This document shows positions 23,535 through 34,297 of a stretch of DNA of 64,000 bases, in pieces (within the stretch, counting starts at the first letter, position 1; each line of letters starts with the position of its first letter). A program made the position numbers and the translations under genes. This DNA comes from Lichina pygmaea (taxonomy: Eukaryota > Ascomycota > Lichinomycetes > Lichinales > Lichinaceae), in assembly GCA_963422465.1 (NCBI GenBank), contig OY730172.1, forward strand, positions 558,001 through 622,000. Direction: 5' to 3'. The notes below the pieces were generated by a model, which searched no databases, was not told the origin of the DNA, and saw only the letters and a list, made by a program, of their open reading frames with translations.

Positions 23535-25577
23535 GTGATTGCAAGAGGTTGACACCAAGCCTGCTACATGTAGTCCACGAACATCCTCCAGTGCATGGTG
23601 ACACTATTGTTCTCACCCTCAGCAGGAGCCTGTTTATCGTTTTGCTCTTATCAAAAAGTAGAAATTGTATTTAGGAGGAAGGAGGTGCTGCATGACTATA
23701 CCCACCTCATCATCCATGCCATCCAAAGCAACATGTGTCAACATGGCTCTGGAAAGTTTTTAACCATCCAGGAAATTGGTTAAGTCCACCTGTTTAAAGC
23801 TGCCACAAACACCGTTTTGGCCAGGGGGACCACCTCAGGATCTCTGTTCATAGACATTTTTCCGCTGCCCCCCATCACCCGACATACTGCATAGAGATCA
23901 GCGGTCCATGTAACATAGGTGGTGTAAGCTACGACGATCAAGTCACACAACATCATACGTACGTACTCTGCAAAGAGTATGTCGAAGACCCCCCACAAAG
24001 GCACAAAAAGGCACATCTTTTTCTCTGAAGGTCTATGGATGTATGGATATGTTTGGTGCCCTGAAGGCTGCACAGCACCACGCTATGTGGGATTGATGAG
24101 AACTGGAGGTGTTTGTTGGGCAGATCATCACATACCCTTCAACTGTTCCTAGGAACATCGGGCCATGAACCAAGGTCTGGGCAGATAGCAAGAGCCGGGC
24201 GAGCTATCTCCGGACGCTGCTGTAGTCGCAGGAGGATTTGAAGTGGGCTTCAGATCACTGCCCCGTAGGTGAGGGCTAGTGTAGGTATTTGGAGAGCATG
24301 ATTGGTGTCGTGAACTGTATACTCTGGCTCTGCTGTAGAGAGATGGCCTGCTTCTCTCAGGAAGGCGAGTACGTAAGTGTCAGCTGTTTCAGTGTCTGAA
24401 AAGTCGTGCATGCATGGTGGACTAAATATGCAACTTGGAGTGCGGATGCAAGTGCAGAATCATACCTTGGTTGAGAAACATTCATGATAGCCACTGCTCA
24501 TGTACCTTGAGTGTGCTGACACAAAGATGTGTTAGATACCAAGCAAAGTGTGTCAAGGTGTGCCGCAAGAGGTGGCAGCCATTTGCGTATACACTGGCTC
24601 GGGCAAGGTACGTGCAGAATCATCCCACCCTCTGCATTGTGTTCACGTGGAGATCACCACATTTGCCCGAGTAAGTATCCTATGGCATAAAGGCGGCATA
24701 GACCGACTGGATCTGTCCTATGAAATCCAAGTCGAAGGCAAGCAGCGCTGGGGGCTCAAGACTGAATGATATGTTCCCCAGCAGTGACAGTATAACTGCT
24801 TCCACCCTGGACAGGTGTCGGCGTAAGACTCTCCAGTGACGCTCGCAGCCATTGCGTCGCATCGCTCCCGCGTCGGACAACCGTCTGCTGAAAAGAAGCG
24901 GCGTATCTGATAGTCCGAGAGGGCGGCAATGCTACTCTCCATTATTGCCATGGGCCAGGGCTAGTGGAGTATGGCGTGAAGTCGTGGCCAGTAGAGCTAT
25001 GAGGGCTGACGTAGTGGTCCGTAGAGAAAGGGAAGGAGCATGAGAACGAAGGCTACACGGACTGTTACAGTTCTTCCGTTGTAATTGAATAGTGTAGAGC
25101 TAGTGCTAAGTACTGTAGGTACTCTAGGAGTCACGCGCTCTGATAGGAATCAGGAAAGAGTGAACTATGATAGACCTTTCATTTGATCTCGCAACAAAGG
25201 AGGACTTGCATCACAAAGTGAAATGCACATCATCAGTCCGGGAGTCGACGTCTTGGCAAAACGCGAAGGATGAACGACCCAAGCTTATCAGCGCCTCCAG
25301 GATCCCTGGCAAGCTCAAGAGACTGACTGGTTGCTGCGTACAGAAAACTGATGGCTCAAAATCGTGCAATCAAGTCGGAAAGCATGATAGAGAGCTCTTG
25401 ATGAGTTGTCCGAAGAGATTTTCGCTTGAGGATTGCTTACGAGTATACGTACGGTATACCGTACTTCTTTAAGGTGCAGTCGTATTACTAAAGAAACTGC
25501 ACCATATCACCATTTGGCACCTTGTGGAATATATATCAAAAATTGCACCTTTCCCCCATCGAAGTCATCCATGATAA
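23535..25577. other. Two-kilobase gene desert
   Basis: From the end of the short secreted gene to the tRNA. The open frames here (such as 24435-24674) lack introns, codon bias and any family resemblance. No repeats with clear ends were found, though the sequence composition resembles decayed transposon DNA. Confidence 0.45.
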
Positions 25578-25675
25578 GGTCGGATGTCCGAGCGGTCCAA
25601 GGAGGTACGTTCAGGTATCAATCTGAAGTTCGTATTTGCGGTTTCGCAGCGTGGGTTCGAATCCCACTCCGGCCA
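25578..25675 (+). tRNA. tRNA-Leu (anticodon CAG) with 14-nt intron
   Basis: Folds fully by hand. Acceptor stem GGTCGGA with TCCGGCC (one G-T pair) and discriminator A; D arm TCC/GGA around GAGCGGTCCAA; anticodon stem GTACG/CGTAT; loop TTCAGGT with anticodon CAG at 25612-25614. A 14-nt intron, 25616-25629, sits one base 3' of the anticodon, the canonical eukaryotic position. The variable arm TGCG-GTTT-CGCA makes it a class II tRNA, and the T arm is GTGGG-TTCGAAT-CCCAC. B box GGTTCGAATCC is perfect. The CCA is not encoded beyond the natural A. Several T5 runs follow from 25683 and fit RNA polymerase III termination. Confidence 0.95.
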
Positions 25676-26206
25676 TGGTTTCTTTTTGTTCTTTTTGGTC
25701 TTTTTGGCTTCCTCTCTATCCTCGTAAAGGGGGAACTACGTACTTCCGTAGTACGGTCCGTACCTGGTCCTCAACTTACGGTCAAAATGCCCCCTTCGGT
25801 TACGTACCTGAGTGTGCCCATACGTACGGCGGTAATCACGTGACCACGGTATCGTACGGTACGGTACGGTACGGTACGTACGCATTACCGTACCGGTAAG
25901 GATTCATGCGCTTAGCCTTCCCTTAGCTCAGCTTTCGGTGACGTCCCCACCTTTGGGTCAGTGGTGGCGTCAATTATGGCAGCATTACCCATTGCGGTCC
26001 ATGCGGCCAGGTCAGACCACAAAGACGCTTGAGATTTTGGTTACCGTTCCACGGCGTTTTTAGGACGTCGTGATCAGCGTCCCAGAGCTTCATCTATCGC
26101 ATAAGCGTGGGCCACCTGGCCAAGTACCATATTGTCGATGGATGCAGAAGTGGCCGCTATCTGACACCGGCGACATCGGGGCGAAGCCCGCGGCACATGC
26201 ACAGGG
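25676..26206. other. Intergenic with pentamer satellite
   Basis: Starts with T-rich Pol III terminator sequence, then a dense group of GTACG pentamers (about 25852-25880, five tandem units) and flanking TACCG words. The remainder is upstream of the GH76 gene. Confidence 0.6.
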
Positions 26207-28027
26207 ATGACACGCTGGCTCTGCCGTACAAAGCTGCTACTGGTGCTAGCGCCGCTACTCGTCCTGATATGTAACGGTATCGACGCCCGTCGCCCACCGT
26301 CCCAGCGGAGCCTACAACTAGGACCCGAGCACCTCGAGGGTGCTCAAGCTGTCGACCGTGGCTCGGTTCAGCCCGAACGAGGCGCGAACGATCGAAGCCC
26401 ATCCAATGCCGGCCATGATGGACTTCCGCGCGAGCCGCACGAAGAGGAAGGCGAGACGGCGACGGGCGTCGATGCGCTTCTCGACGCGCTGGATGTCATG
26501 CAGACGTCCTTCTTTGAGCTATGGCTGGGCACATGGCCAACGGCCATCGACTGGACCGCCGCCGTCCTAGGGACGCATATCTCCGCGATGCTGTCCACCC
26601 TATCCTCTCATCTAGGCAGCTCGAGTCGGTCGGCCGCTGGGACAGGCGAGACTCGGGACTGTCAGAGCATCGAAGCACGGGAGAATCTGATTGATCGATA
26701 CTTTTCCCAGCTGATGGGTTTTTACTTCGGCCAGGCCACCCTAAGCTTGCGCCATCAGGCGTACGACGACATGCTGTGGGTCGTTCTAGGCTGGCTCGAG
26801 AGTATCAAGTTCATCGTGTCGCATTCGTCGCACCACCAGACCAACGGTTCTGCGGGGGACGAAGGAAGTCGACAGAGCGGCTCGTGGCACGGCACGCAGT
26901 TCATACCTGCCTTGGCTCACCGCGTCCGCATCTTCTACGATCTCGCAGCGAAAGGTTGGGACACGGCATTCTGTGACGGCGGCATGGTGTGGAACCCACG
27001 ACTACGACCCTATAAGAATGCCATCACGAACGAGCTATTCATCACCGCGAGCGTGGCGATGTACCTCCATTTCCCAGGCGACGGAAACTCGTCCCCTTAC
27101 ATCGCGGCGGCCGGCCCGCCTTCGGCGAGGGATCACGACCCGAAGTACCTGAAGGCAGCCGTCGAGGCGTACGATTGGCTCGTAGCGAGCAACATGACCA
27201 ACGCCTTGGGTCTGTATGCCGATGGCTTCCACATCCGAAGGGATGGGCTGTGGGACGGCGAGCGCAACCATACCTCATGCGACATCCGCAACGAGATGGT
27301 GTATACGTACAACCAAGGTGTTCTGCTCTCCGGATTGAGGGGCATGTGGGAGAGCACCGGCCTGACGCGGTATCTGGAGGACGGCCATATCCTCATCGCC
27401 TCCGTCGTCGACGCGACCGGCTGGAACGAGAAGGAGATGATCCGATCTCAAAGCTCACGTTGGGCCGGCCTCGGCCGGGACGGCGTCCTCGAGGATTTCT
27501 GCGACGCGTCCGGAACCTGCTCGCAGGATGGCCAAACGTTCAAGGGCATCTTCTTCCATCATCTGGCCACCTTCTGCGCGCCTCTAGGGCCGCTCTCGCT
27601 GCTGCCGGAGGCCACCTCAGAGCCAGCGGTCGCGCTGCGGCACGACGAGCGCTGTGCGGCGTATCGTCGCTGGGTCGCACACAACGCCCGTGCCGCGTAC
27701 CAGACCAGGGACCCCGAAGGCCGATTCGGCATGTGGTGGGGCCGTTCCTATCCTCATCCGCCGGCCAGCGACTGCGACGACGTTCTCGTGGCGTTGCCTT
27801 TCGGTGCGGTCGATTATCGCAACATCGAGCCTAGGGAGCCATCGGGGTGCAAGCACACTTGGGCCGAAGTGTCCGGACAGGACGAAGGGGCTGAGGGTGT
27901 CACCAAGGCTTCCTGGCCCCGAGACGTCAACGATCGCGGACGCGGTCGCACCGTCGAGACGCAGAGTGGAGGTCTCGCCGTCCTGCGCGCCCTGTTCGAG
28001 ATTGCAGAGCTTCCAACGTCGAGGTAG
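26207..28027 (+). CDS. GH76-family secreted alpha-1,6-mannanase-like hydrolase
   Basis: A single-exon gene of 606 residues. MTRWLCRTKLLLVLAPLLVL ending near CNGIDA is a signal peptide, which also supports the start. After about 60 variable residues comes the (alpha/alpha)6 GH76 domain: YFSQLMGFYFGQATLSLRHQ, the adjacent aspartates in AYDDMLW (D187, D188, matching the catalytic Asp pair of GH76), FCDGGMVWNPRLRPYKNAIT, NELFITASVAMYLHF, MVYTYNQGVLLSGLRGMWES and LEDFCDASGTCSQDGQTFKG, IFFHHL. GH76 enzymes cleave alpha-1,6-mannan; fungal members (Dfg5/Dcw1 relatives) act on cell-wall mannan or GPI glycans. No hydrophobic GPI-attachment tail is present, so this one is probably secreted free, unlike Dfg5. 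Confidence 0.88.
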   Translation: MTRWLCRTKLLLVLAPLLVLICNGIDARRPPSQRSLQLGPEHLEGAQAVDRGSVQPERGANDRSPSNAGHDGLPREPHEEEGETATGVDALLDALDVMQTSFFELWLGTWPTAIDWTAAVLGTHISAMLSTLSSHLGSSSRSAAGTGETRDCQSIEARENLIDRYFSQLMGFYFGQATLSLRHQAYDDMLWVVLGWLESIKFIVSHSSHHQTNGSAGDEGSRQSGSWHGTQFIPALAHRVRIFYDLAAKGWDTAFCDGGMVWNPRLRPYKNAITNELFITASVAMYLHFPGDGNSSPYIAAAGPPSARDHDPKYLKAAVEAYDWLVASNMTNALGLYADGFHIRRDGLWDGERNHTSCDIRNEMVYTYNQGVLLSGLRGMWESTGLTRYLEDGHILIASVVDATGWNEKEMIRSQSSRWAGLGRDGVLEDFCDASGTCSQDGQTFKGIFFHHLATFCAPLGPLSLLPEATSEPAVALRHDERCAAYRRWVAHNARAAYQTRDPEGRFGMWWGRSYPHPPASDCDDVLVALPFGAVDYRNIEPREPSGCKHTWAEVSGQDEGAEGVTKASWPRDVNDRGRGRTVETQSGGLAVLRALFEIAELPTSR

Positions 28028-28939
28028 ACATAGCTCACGCCACTTGGGGACGAAGCAATCTGGGCTTGTATCTGTTGTCATTCTGTCGATAGTTACCCTG
28101 CATCCAGCTCGGCGTCTATATCAAGTCGGCAAGGAACGCGACACCCTCGAGTCCTAGTGACCGGATCAAATTGAGAAAGGAGTTCCATCACTTGGGGGGA
28201 CAAAGAAAAACTCGATCTCTACTCTGCATAACAACCATCGAGGCATTTCCGCGTGACACGAGAAGCTCTCATCCGATGAACGACCATGAGTACGTGCAGC
28301 ATTCAGCCTCAATTGAATAGAGCCGTTGAATCGTTGGCAGTCGTGGCACTGTATTTCCGTACGGGGAGTCCGATAAGATTCAGGATCTCAGGAACTGAAC
28401 AGAAAAGAAGAAAAGATCTGAGATCCCTCCAAAGTTTGACCACCCTGAAGTTTGGCCACCGGAGTTGAGCACACTTGGACCGAGGGGGGGGGGTCATGCT
28501 TATCGTGACGGTGTCTGACGTGAGTTTCTGGGCTACCTTACCTTACGTAATCTATACTGGTACTGTAGTAATCAATTAGTGAAACGCGGTCGGGCTATCA
28601 AACCTTAATCGAAAGGCTAAAGGTACGTACGTACAAGGCACGTATCGTGTACCGATACGCTTCGGTAGGGCTGATGTGGCTACGTAATGGGCCAACAGAA
28701 CGGATCGCATTCGAGGATGGCCAACACCTTGAGGTGATGGCATATCCCATCAACATCTGATCTCCTTCGAAGACTTGTGCGATGACCGTCGATGATGCTT
28801 AGCCCGTCGGCCGCAGAAGCAGCAGCGCCGGTAACGTTTCGGGCCAGACTGAACTGAACCGCACCTCTTTCAACTCTCTGTTCCTACGATACAATACCGG
28901 AACTCCCCCCCACCCACACACGCACACACACACACACAC
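28028..28939. other. Intergenic upstream of HOS2
   Basis: Contains several GTACGTAC words near 28625 and a short (CA)n run at about 28910-28938 that abuts the HOS2 start codon. No gene seen. Confidence 0.55.
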
Positions 28940-29391
28940 ATGGCCCCGGCGCTGGCGACGGCCTCCTCCTCCATGCCCCTGTCGATGCCGCCGTCGTCGT
29001 CGAAGGCGGGAATCGTGCAGGAGTACGCGCCATGGCCGGCGGGCACGACGGCGAAGAACATCACGGTCGGGCAGGTGACCGGGCTCGACCGGCGCATCGA
29101 GGCCGAGATGGAGCGCAACGGTATCGAAGCGCCGCGGGGCTATACCGTGTCGTGGCACCACGATGCCCGCGTCGAGCGCTCCCACTTCGGTCCCAGTCAC
29201 CCGATGAAACCGTGGCGGCTGCATCTCACCAAGAACCTCATCTTCGCCTACGGCATGCATCGTGCCATGAGGTGCGCCAGGATCCGTCCGGCCACTGAGC
29301 AGGAGATGGCGGCCTTTCACGCAGAGGACTACATCGAGTTTTTGAAGACGTGAGTTTTTTTCACCATCTTATCCTGTACGGTTGGGAAGAA

Positions 29392-29427
<36 letters not shown>

Positions 29428-30623
29428 AAGGGAGGGCGGAGGGGATCATATGCTGTGTGTCGGAGGAAAGAAGAGCAAATCTCAAGCTGACTTTGAAAGG
29501 TGAGGGGTCCCCGCCTCCCATCGCCTTCGCCCACCGCGCTAGAGTCACGCCGGAGAACATGCAGGACTTGAACCTGGTCAAGTACAACCTCGGCGGAGAC
29601 TGTCCGGTCTTCCACGGGCTCTACGACTTCTGCACGCTGTCGGCGGGCGGGTCCGTGGACGCGGCGCGGGCGCTGAACGGCAAGGTCTCGGACATCGCCA
29701 TCAACTGGTCGGGCGGGCTGCACCACGCCAAGAAGGTGGAGGCGTCGGGGTTCTGCTACATCAACGACATTGTGCTGGCGATCCTCGAGCTGCTGCGCTT
29801 CCACGCGCGGGTGCTGTACATCGACATCGACGTGCACCACGGCGACGGGGTCGAGCAGGCCTTCTGGAGCAACGACCGGGTCATGACGCTCTCCTTCCAC
29901 AAGTACGACAAGGACAACTTCTTCCCGGGCACGGGCGCGCTCGAGTCGTACGGGCCGCGACCGTCGCACCGGGCCGGCTCGCACTTCTCGCTGAACGTAC
30001 CGCTCAAGGACGGCATCGAGGACGCCGACTACGTCTGGCTCTTCAAGCAGGTGGTCGAGCCGACGGTGCGCATCTACAACCCGTCCGCGGTGGTGCTGCA
30101 GTGCGGGGCCGACTCGCTCGGCGGCGACCGGCTCGGCTGCTTCAACCTGAACATCGAGGCGCACGGCGCCTGTCTTGGCTTCGTCAAGTCCTTCGGCCTG
30201 CCGCTGCTGGTGCTGGGCGGGGGCGGCTACACGGCCGCGAACGTGGCGCGGCTGTGGGCGTACGAGACGGGCCTGTGCATCGGCGCGCACGAGCTGCGCC
30301 AAGACCTGCCGGCGCACGCGCCGAACCGCGACGTCTTCGGGCCCGACCACAGCCTGCTGCCGCGCCTCGGCGACGCCACCCGCCGCTTCGAGAACAAGAA
30401 CACCCAGCACTACCTCTTCTCGCTCGTCCAGACCATCCGCGAGTACCTGCGCTACGTCGAGCGCTCGCCCTCGGTCCACATGGACTACGTCCCGCCCGGC
30501 ATCGACCGTGTCCGCGCCGACGTCGACCGCGAGCTCGACGAGTCTTTTCGCGACTCCGACGACGGCCGTCGCCAGCTCGAGCGGGGAACGGGTACGGGCG
30601 CGAGGGGACAGTTGGCCGCCTGA
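28940..30623 (+). CDS. HOS2: Class I histone deacetylase, Hos2 type
   Basis: Two exons, 28940-29349 and 29543-30623 (193-nt intron, phase 2), 496 residues. GYTVSWHHDARVERSHFGPS and HPMKPWRLHLTKNLIFAYGM open the deacetylase fold; INWSGGLHHAKKVEASGFCY has the tandem active-site His, LYIDIDVHHGDGVEQAFW the zinc Asp/His, CGADSLGGDRLGCFNL the second zinc Asp, and GGGGYTAANVARLWAYET the active-site Tyr. All catalytic residues are present. The VTPENM junction and the GDCPVFHGLYDFC block are typical of Hos2/HDAC3 rather than Rpd3. Hos2 is the deacetylase of the Set3 complex, acting on H3 and H4 tails in coding regions of active genes. The N-terminus is extended by about 40 Ser/Pro-rich residues. The intron carries a 32-G tract. 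The stop at 30623 leaves a short tail. Confidence 0.95.
29395..29426 (+). repeat. 32-G tract inside the HOS2 intron
   Basis: Uninterrupted run of 32 G on the coding strand, 45 nt after the donor, so it would be transcribed. It can form quadruplexes in the pre-mRNA. True length may differ, as with all long homopolymers. Confidence 0.85.
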
Positions 30624-31302
30624 ACCACACCCCCTCCTCCTCCTCCTCCGCCTTGCCCGGCTATCTTTGTCTTTCCCCTCTTGCCCTCTCCCCCCTCCCA
30701 CTCCTCCTAGAGGGGCTTGTATACGTGGCTGCGTCACACTCCCATTACGCCCCACGCCCACGCCGCACGCCCACGCCCGCGCCCCCAGTTCCAGTCCCGA
30801 CATTTACGACCGTTGCGGAATCTGAGACTATCTGAGAACCACATATCCTACAGCCTCGTAGGCGTTTTGATCTCTCCAACCTCAACCGCTGGCTCTCCCT
30901 GGGTGCTCAGCCTTTGTGTGCGATTTTCAGACTAACGATTCTTTAATACTACGACTCTCCTACTACGACTCTCATATTGTTTCTCGCCTTGGGTGCCGTG
31001 GCACGTTGGCGCCCATCCCAAAGACGTATGAGGCGTACGGGGTGTACTCCCAAGGATATATCCCCTTTGTGGCTTATGGTACTCGCCTAGCTTTTTTTCT
31101 GATGATATCCACCATCTTTCCCTGCAGTGTGTTTGGTTGGACGATTCGGGATCAGACAAAAAGTTGTAGACGAGGTAAAATGAAGCTTTTCGAACGGGAA
31201 CTTGACCGTTCTGGTTCTGCAGGTCTATCCCTAAATCATGGCGAAATGTGCTGGCTTGGTTGACAAGGAAGCGGTAGAAAGGGGTAGCGTGACTGCTCAC
31301 CC
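30624..31302. other. Convergent intergenic, HOS2 and OSBP 3' flanks
   Basis: CT-rich after HOS2, including CACGCCCACGCC repetition near 30750-30785. No gene seen. Confidence 0.6.
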
Positions 31303-33622
31303 CTATCCTCGTTGAGAAGACAGCCCGTCGTCCGCGTCGACAAAGTCGTCGTCGGACTTGCCCTCGGTGCCTGTGCGGGCTACGGGCGCCCCTTTGGTCT
31401 CGCGCTTGGTGTCTGACGCCGCTGCTCTTGCAGGCACCGGGCCTTCCTGCTCGAGTAATCCTTGGGTTTGGTGCTGAGATGCCGAGAGATGCGAGGATGG
31501 GGCATGTGAAGACGAGGATGACGTTGGCAGTAGCGGCTCCGCTGACCGTGCCGATGCCTGTAGAGGTACTAAAGGCTGCTGTAGGCCTTCTGTGCCACCT
31601 GCTCTGGACTGTGATATGGCGTCTATCGGATGAGGGTCATGGATGGTCAGATTTGCGAGGCCTTGCGTCACGGGTATGGTTTCGCTAAAGTCAATCAGGT
31701 TGCTCTCGTTCTGCACCTGCTTCGCTGGTCCGTTGGTGCTTGCGGCAGGCGCGGCCAGCGCTTGTGATGCGTGAACACTTTCCGCTGCCGGTGCCGCTGG
31801 CTTGCCGTGACTGGACAAAGTTTCTGTTTCTTGCTTGGTTGACGGCAGTCGATCACCATCCCGTTCGGACCGGCTGGATGCAGTCCGGTCGGACGAATCG
31901 ACCTGTGGCCTCTGAGCATCGAGCGATATGTGCTTGATCGAAGTGCCGTTCTTATCGCCCTGGCCAACAATCGGGGTTATGGCCAAGATCTGCCGGGTCT
32001 GGTCTTCTGACGTCTTGCCATCGCTAAACAGTCATCAGCAACGAGTATCTGTGACAATAATGAGGCATATATAGCTCATCACCTACATCTCGGCATCCAG
32101 AATCCAGTCCAAAGCCTCTTCACCCTCCTCGGAGCCGCCTGGGCCACCCCTGATCGGCCTGAATAGCCTCGGCTTCCACTCGACACCCTGTTCGACTCGC
32201 TTCGCTGCCTCGGCTCGTTGTCGATCCTCGATCACGGTTTTTTCGCCAGTGGCAGCATCATGATTCCGCTCTTTCAGTGCCGCCACTACTTTCGACCAGA
32301 GGCGTTGCGACTCGCGCTCGTCTTGCTCCTCTATCGGCCTGACCGTCGGAGGCGTTGCTTTGGACGTGGAAGCGTCAAAGAGCAGCTCTTTGCTTCCGGT
32401 CTGGAGGAAAAATCAGCGAAATGAGCTGGTGCAGGGGTGTCCTGGTCTTTGAACTTGTGCCACGTTCCGCGTACCGCAACATTTTTGATGAACATCTCGT
32501 CCGTCCAGTTCCCAGAGAGCTCATACAGAACCTCCTGGGTCTTCTCATTTTTGATTGTGCCACTGATGGCATTGTAGCCGCCGCTGAAGTACCCTTTGGT
32601 CTTAAAGTCTATATCGGCGGCCAGATTGTGCTCCGGACAGCGAACGATGCTCTGATCACCCAGCTCATATTTCATCTTGCCGAAGAGGATGCCGCGGGCG
32701 TACATGTTGGGTTGCGTCAGGATGCTTCTCCCGGGATATGATTAGCAACAGCGATGTGGAGTATGAAAAGAAATCTTACTATTTCTCGCCGCCACGGTTG
32801 AGGAGTCGTAAGATGGCTATTCCTTCCATAAGACTGGCCGCCGAGTTTCCTAGGAACTTGCTGCGTGGCTTCAGGGTGCCGTCAATCCGGATATAATGGT
32901 CGGGGGCCATGTAGAAGTAACTCGACTTAGGCGGATGGTGAGAAGTCTGCTCGGCAATGTAATATCCGCGCGTGTGGTCAGGAAACTCCCAATAGCAGGT
33001 GTATGTCTCTCCGAGGATGGGATTCAGCGGCTTCTTGACGCCGCTATCCCAACGTCAGTCCACACTTCCTGGAATCATACAAACCCGGTTCGCTAGCCGT
33101 AGATCACACATACGGAGGCTTGATGTGCCAACCACTGAGGTAGAACTTGACGACCGACACGAACCGCTGGACCTCGTCATCGATCTCGGGCATAGGGAGC
33201 AGTGTCTCAGGGTGTGCCATGAAGCTAATCCAGATCAGTCATGATGTCCATTCCGGGTGGAGCTGATGAGCGGCCGCAGTCATCGTAGACTCACTTCGTG
33301 ATCCTCTCCAACATCGACCTGGGCTCTAGAATGAAGGTAGGCAAGACCACCCGGCTCAGATCTGCTCCTGGTCGCAGTTGTGATATGATGTGCGACAGAA
33401 CTGCACCTGGTAAGCCATGCTTCGTGCTCCAATCCACTCTGCAGACATACCGTTGCCCTGATCAGGCTCGACCTCGGTGGTGTCATCGTCACCGCCGGAC
33501 AAGTCGGGTCGAGACTCGTCGGTGGCACCGCTCTTCTGGTGGATATGCTGGCCTTCAGCAAATTCAGACGAAGTGTTAGCCGTCTGCGTCAGACCGAGCA
33601 GAACCTGGTGCCAGCTCGCCAT
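31303..33622 (-). CDS. Osh-type oxysterol-binding protein (ORD only)
   Basis: Seven exons on the minus strand: 33622-33451, 33361-33295, 33224-33114, 33043-32780, 32724-32475, 32400-32087, 32023-31303; all phases agree, 632 residues. The lid and start of the ORD are [20 protein letters not shown], then [27 protein letters not shown] and the family signature EQTSHHPP (about residue 165), closing with [20 protein letters not shown] and WKPRLF. No PH or ankyrin domain precedes it, so it resembles the short Osh class (Osh4-7). These proteins exchange sterol or phosphatidylserine for PI4P between membranes. A 240-residue Ser/Ala/Gln-rich tail follows, ending with DFVDADD, a near-canonical FFAT motif that would bind ER-resident VAP/Scs2. 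The exact Osh subtype is not assigned. Confidence 0.92.
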
Positions 33623-34297
33623 GGCGAGGGCACTGCTCGTGTTGGGGAGATTTGGGAAAGGTTTGAATTACTCAAAGAGAGCCGGTGGCCATTTCCCACA
33701 GTCACCATCTTGAGCGCTCCTTCCTACCGTGGTGGGAATGTGGGATGGATGAGGACGATCCCAGAAGGGACTGCGGACGATCTATGGCACAAGAGGGACG
33801 TCTGGTGCTTTCGCGACCATGCCCATGCCGTGCTTGACAAGGCAGACGGGCAACGGCGATACCGGCGGACAAAATCGGCCTACTCCAGCCGGGCGGGGCA
33901 CGTACGTATGTACCTGGGTACCGTTCAGATGGGTGTAAATCCGTAATCGTGGTGATAACCGTTGTAGCTGATACTTCCCCTAACGCGTTGTAGACTAATG
34001 TGTCGTCATTCGTGGGGCAATCGGCCAGGCCCGCCCGTACCCGCGTCGGGGGGATTACCCCTCCTCGGCACGCGTAAACCCCCACTCGCCTGTCGACAAG
34101 GCTGATTGACCTATCTTGTCACTGCAAAAGCGCCTGTGGTCAGGCTTGGTGAACTGTTACTAGAACATCTCGACCTGTTCGCTTAGGCGCTACCGTACGG
34201 TACGGTACAGTACGGAAGTACGCTGTAGGAATACCACAAGCTCTCACATGTCTCCGAGGAGACCCCTAGCGAGCTAACCTCAACCCCAGAAGACATA
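33623..34297. other. Intergenic between OSBP gene and Tc1-like element
   Basis: Promoter side of the oxysterol-binding protein gene, with a GTACG pentamer run at about 34195-34215. No gene seen. Confidence 0.5.

Noticed and set aside
24435-24880. Cys-rich short frame that might be a secreted peptide
   Set aside because: No signal peptide, no conserved cysteine spacing, and overlapping frames on both strands look equally open.
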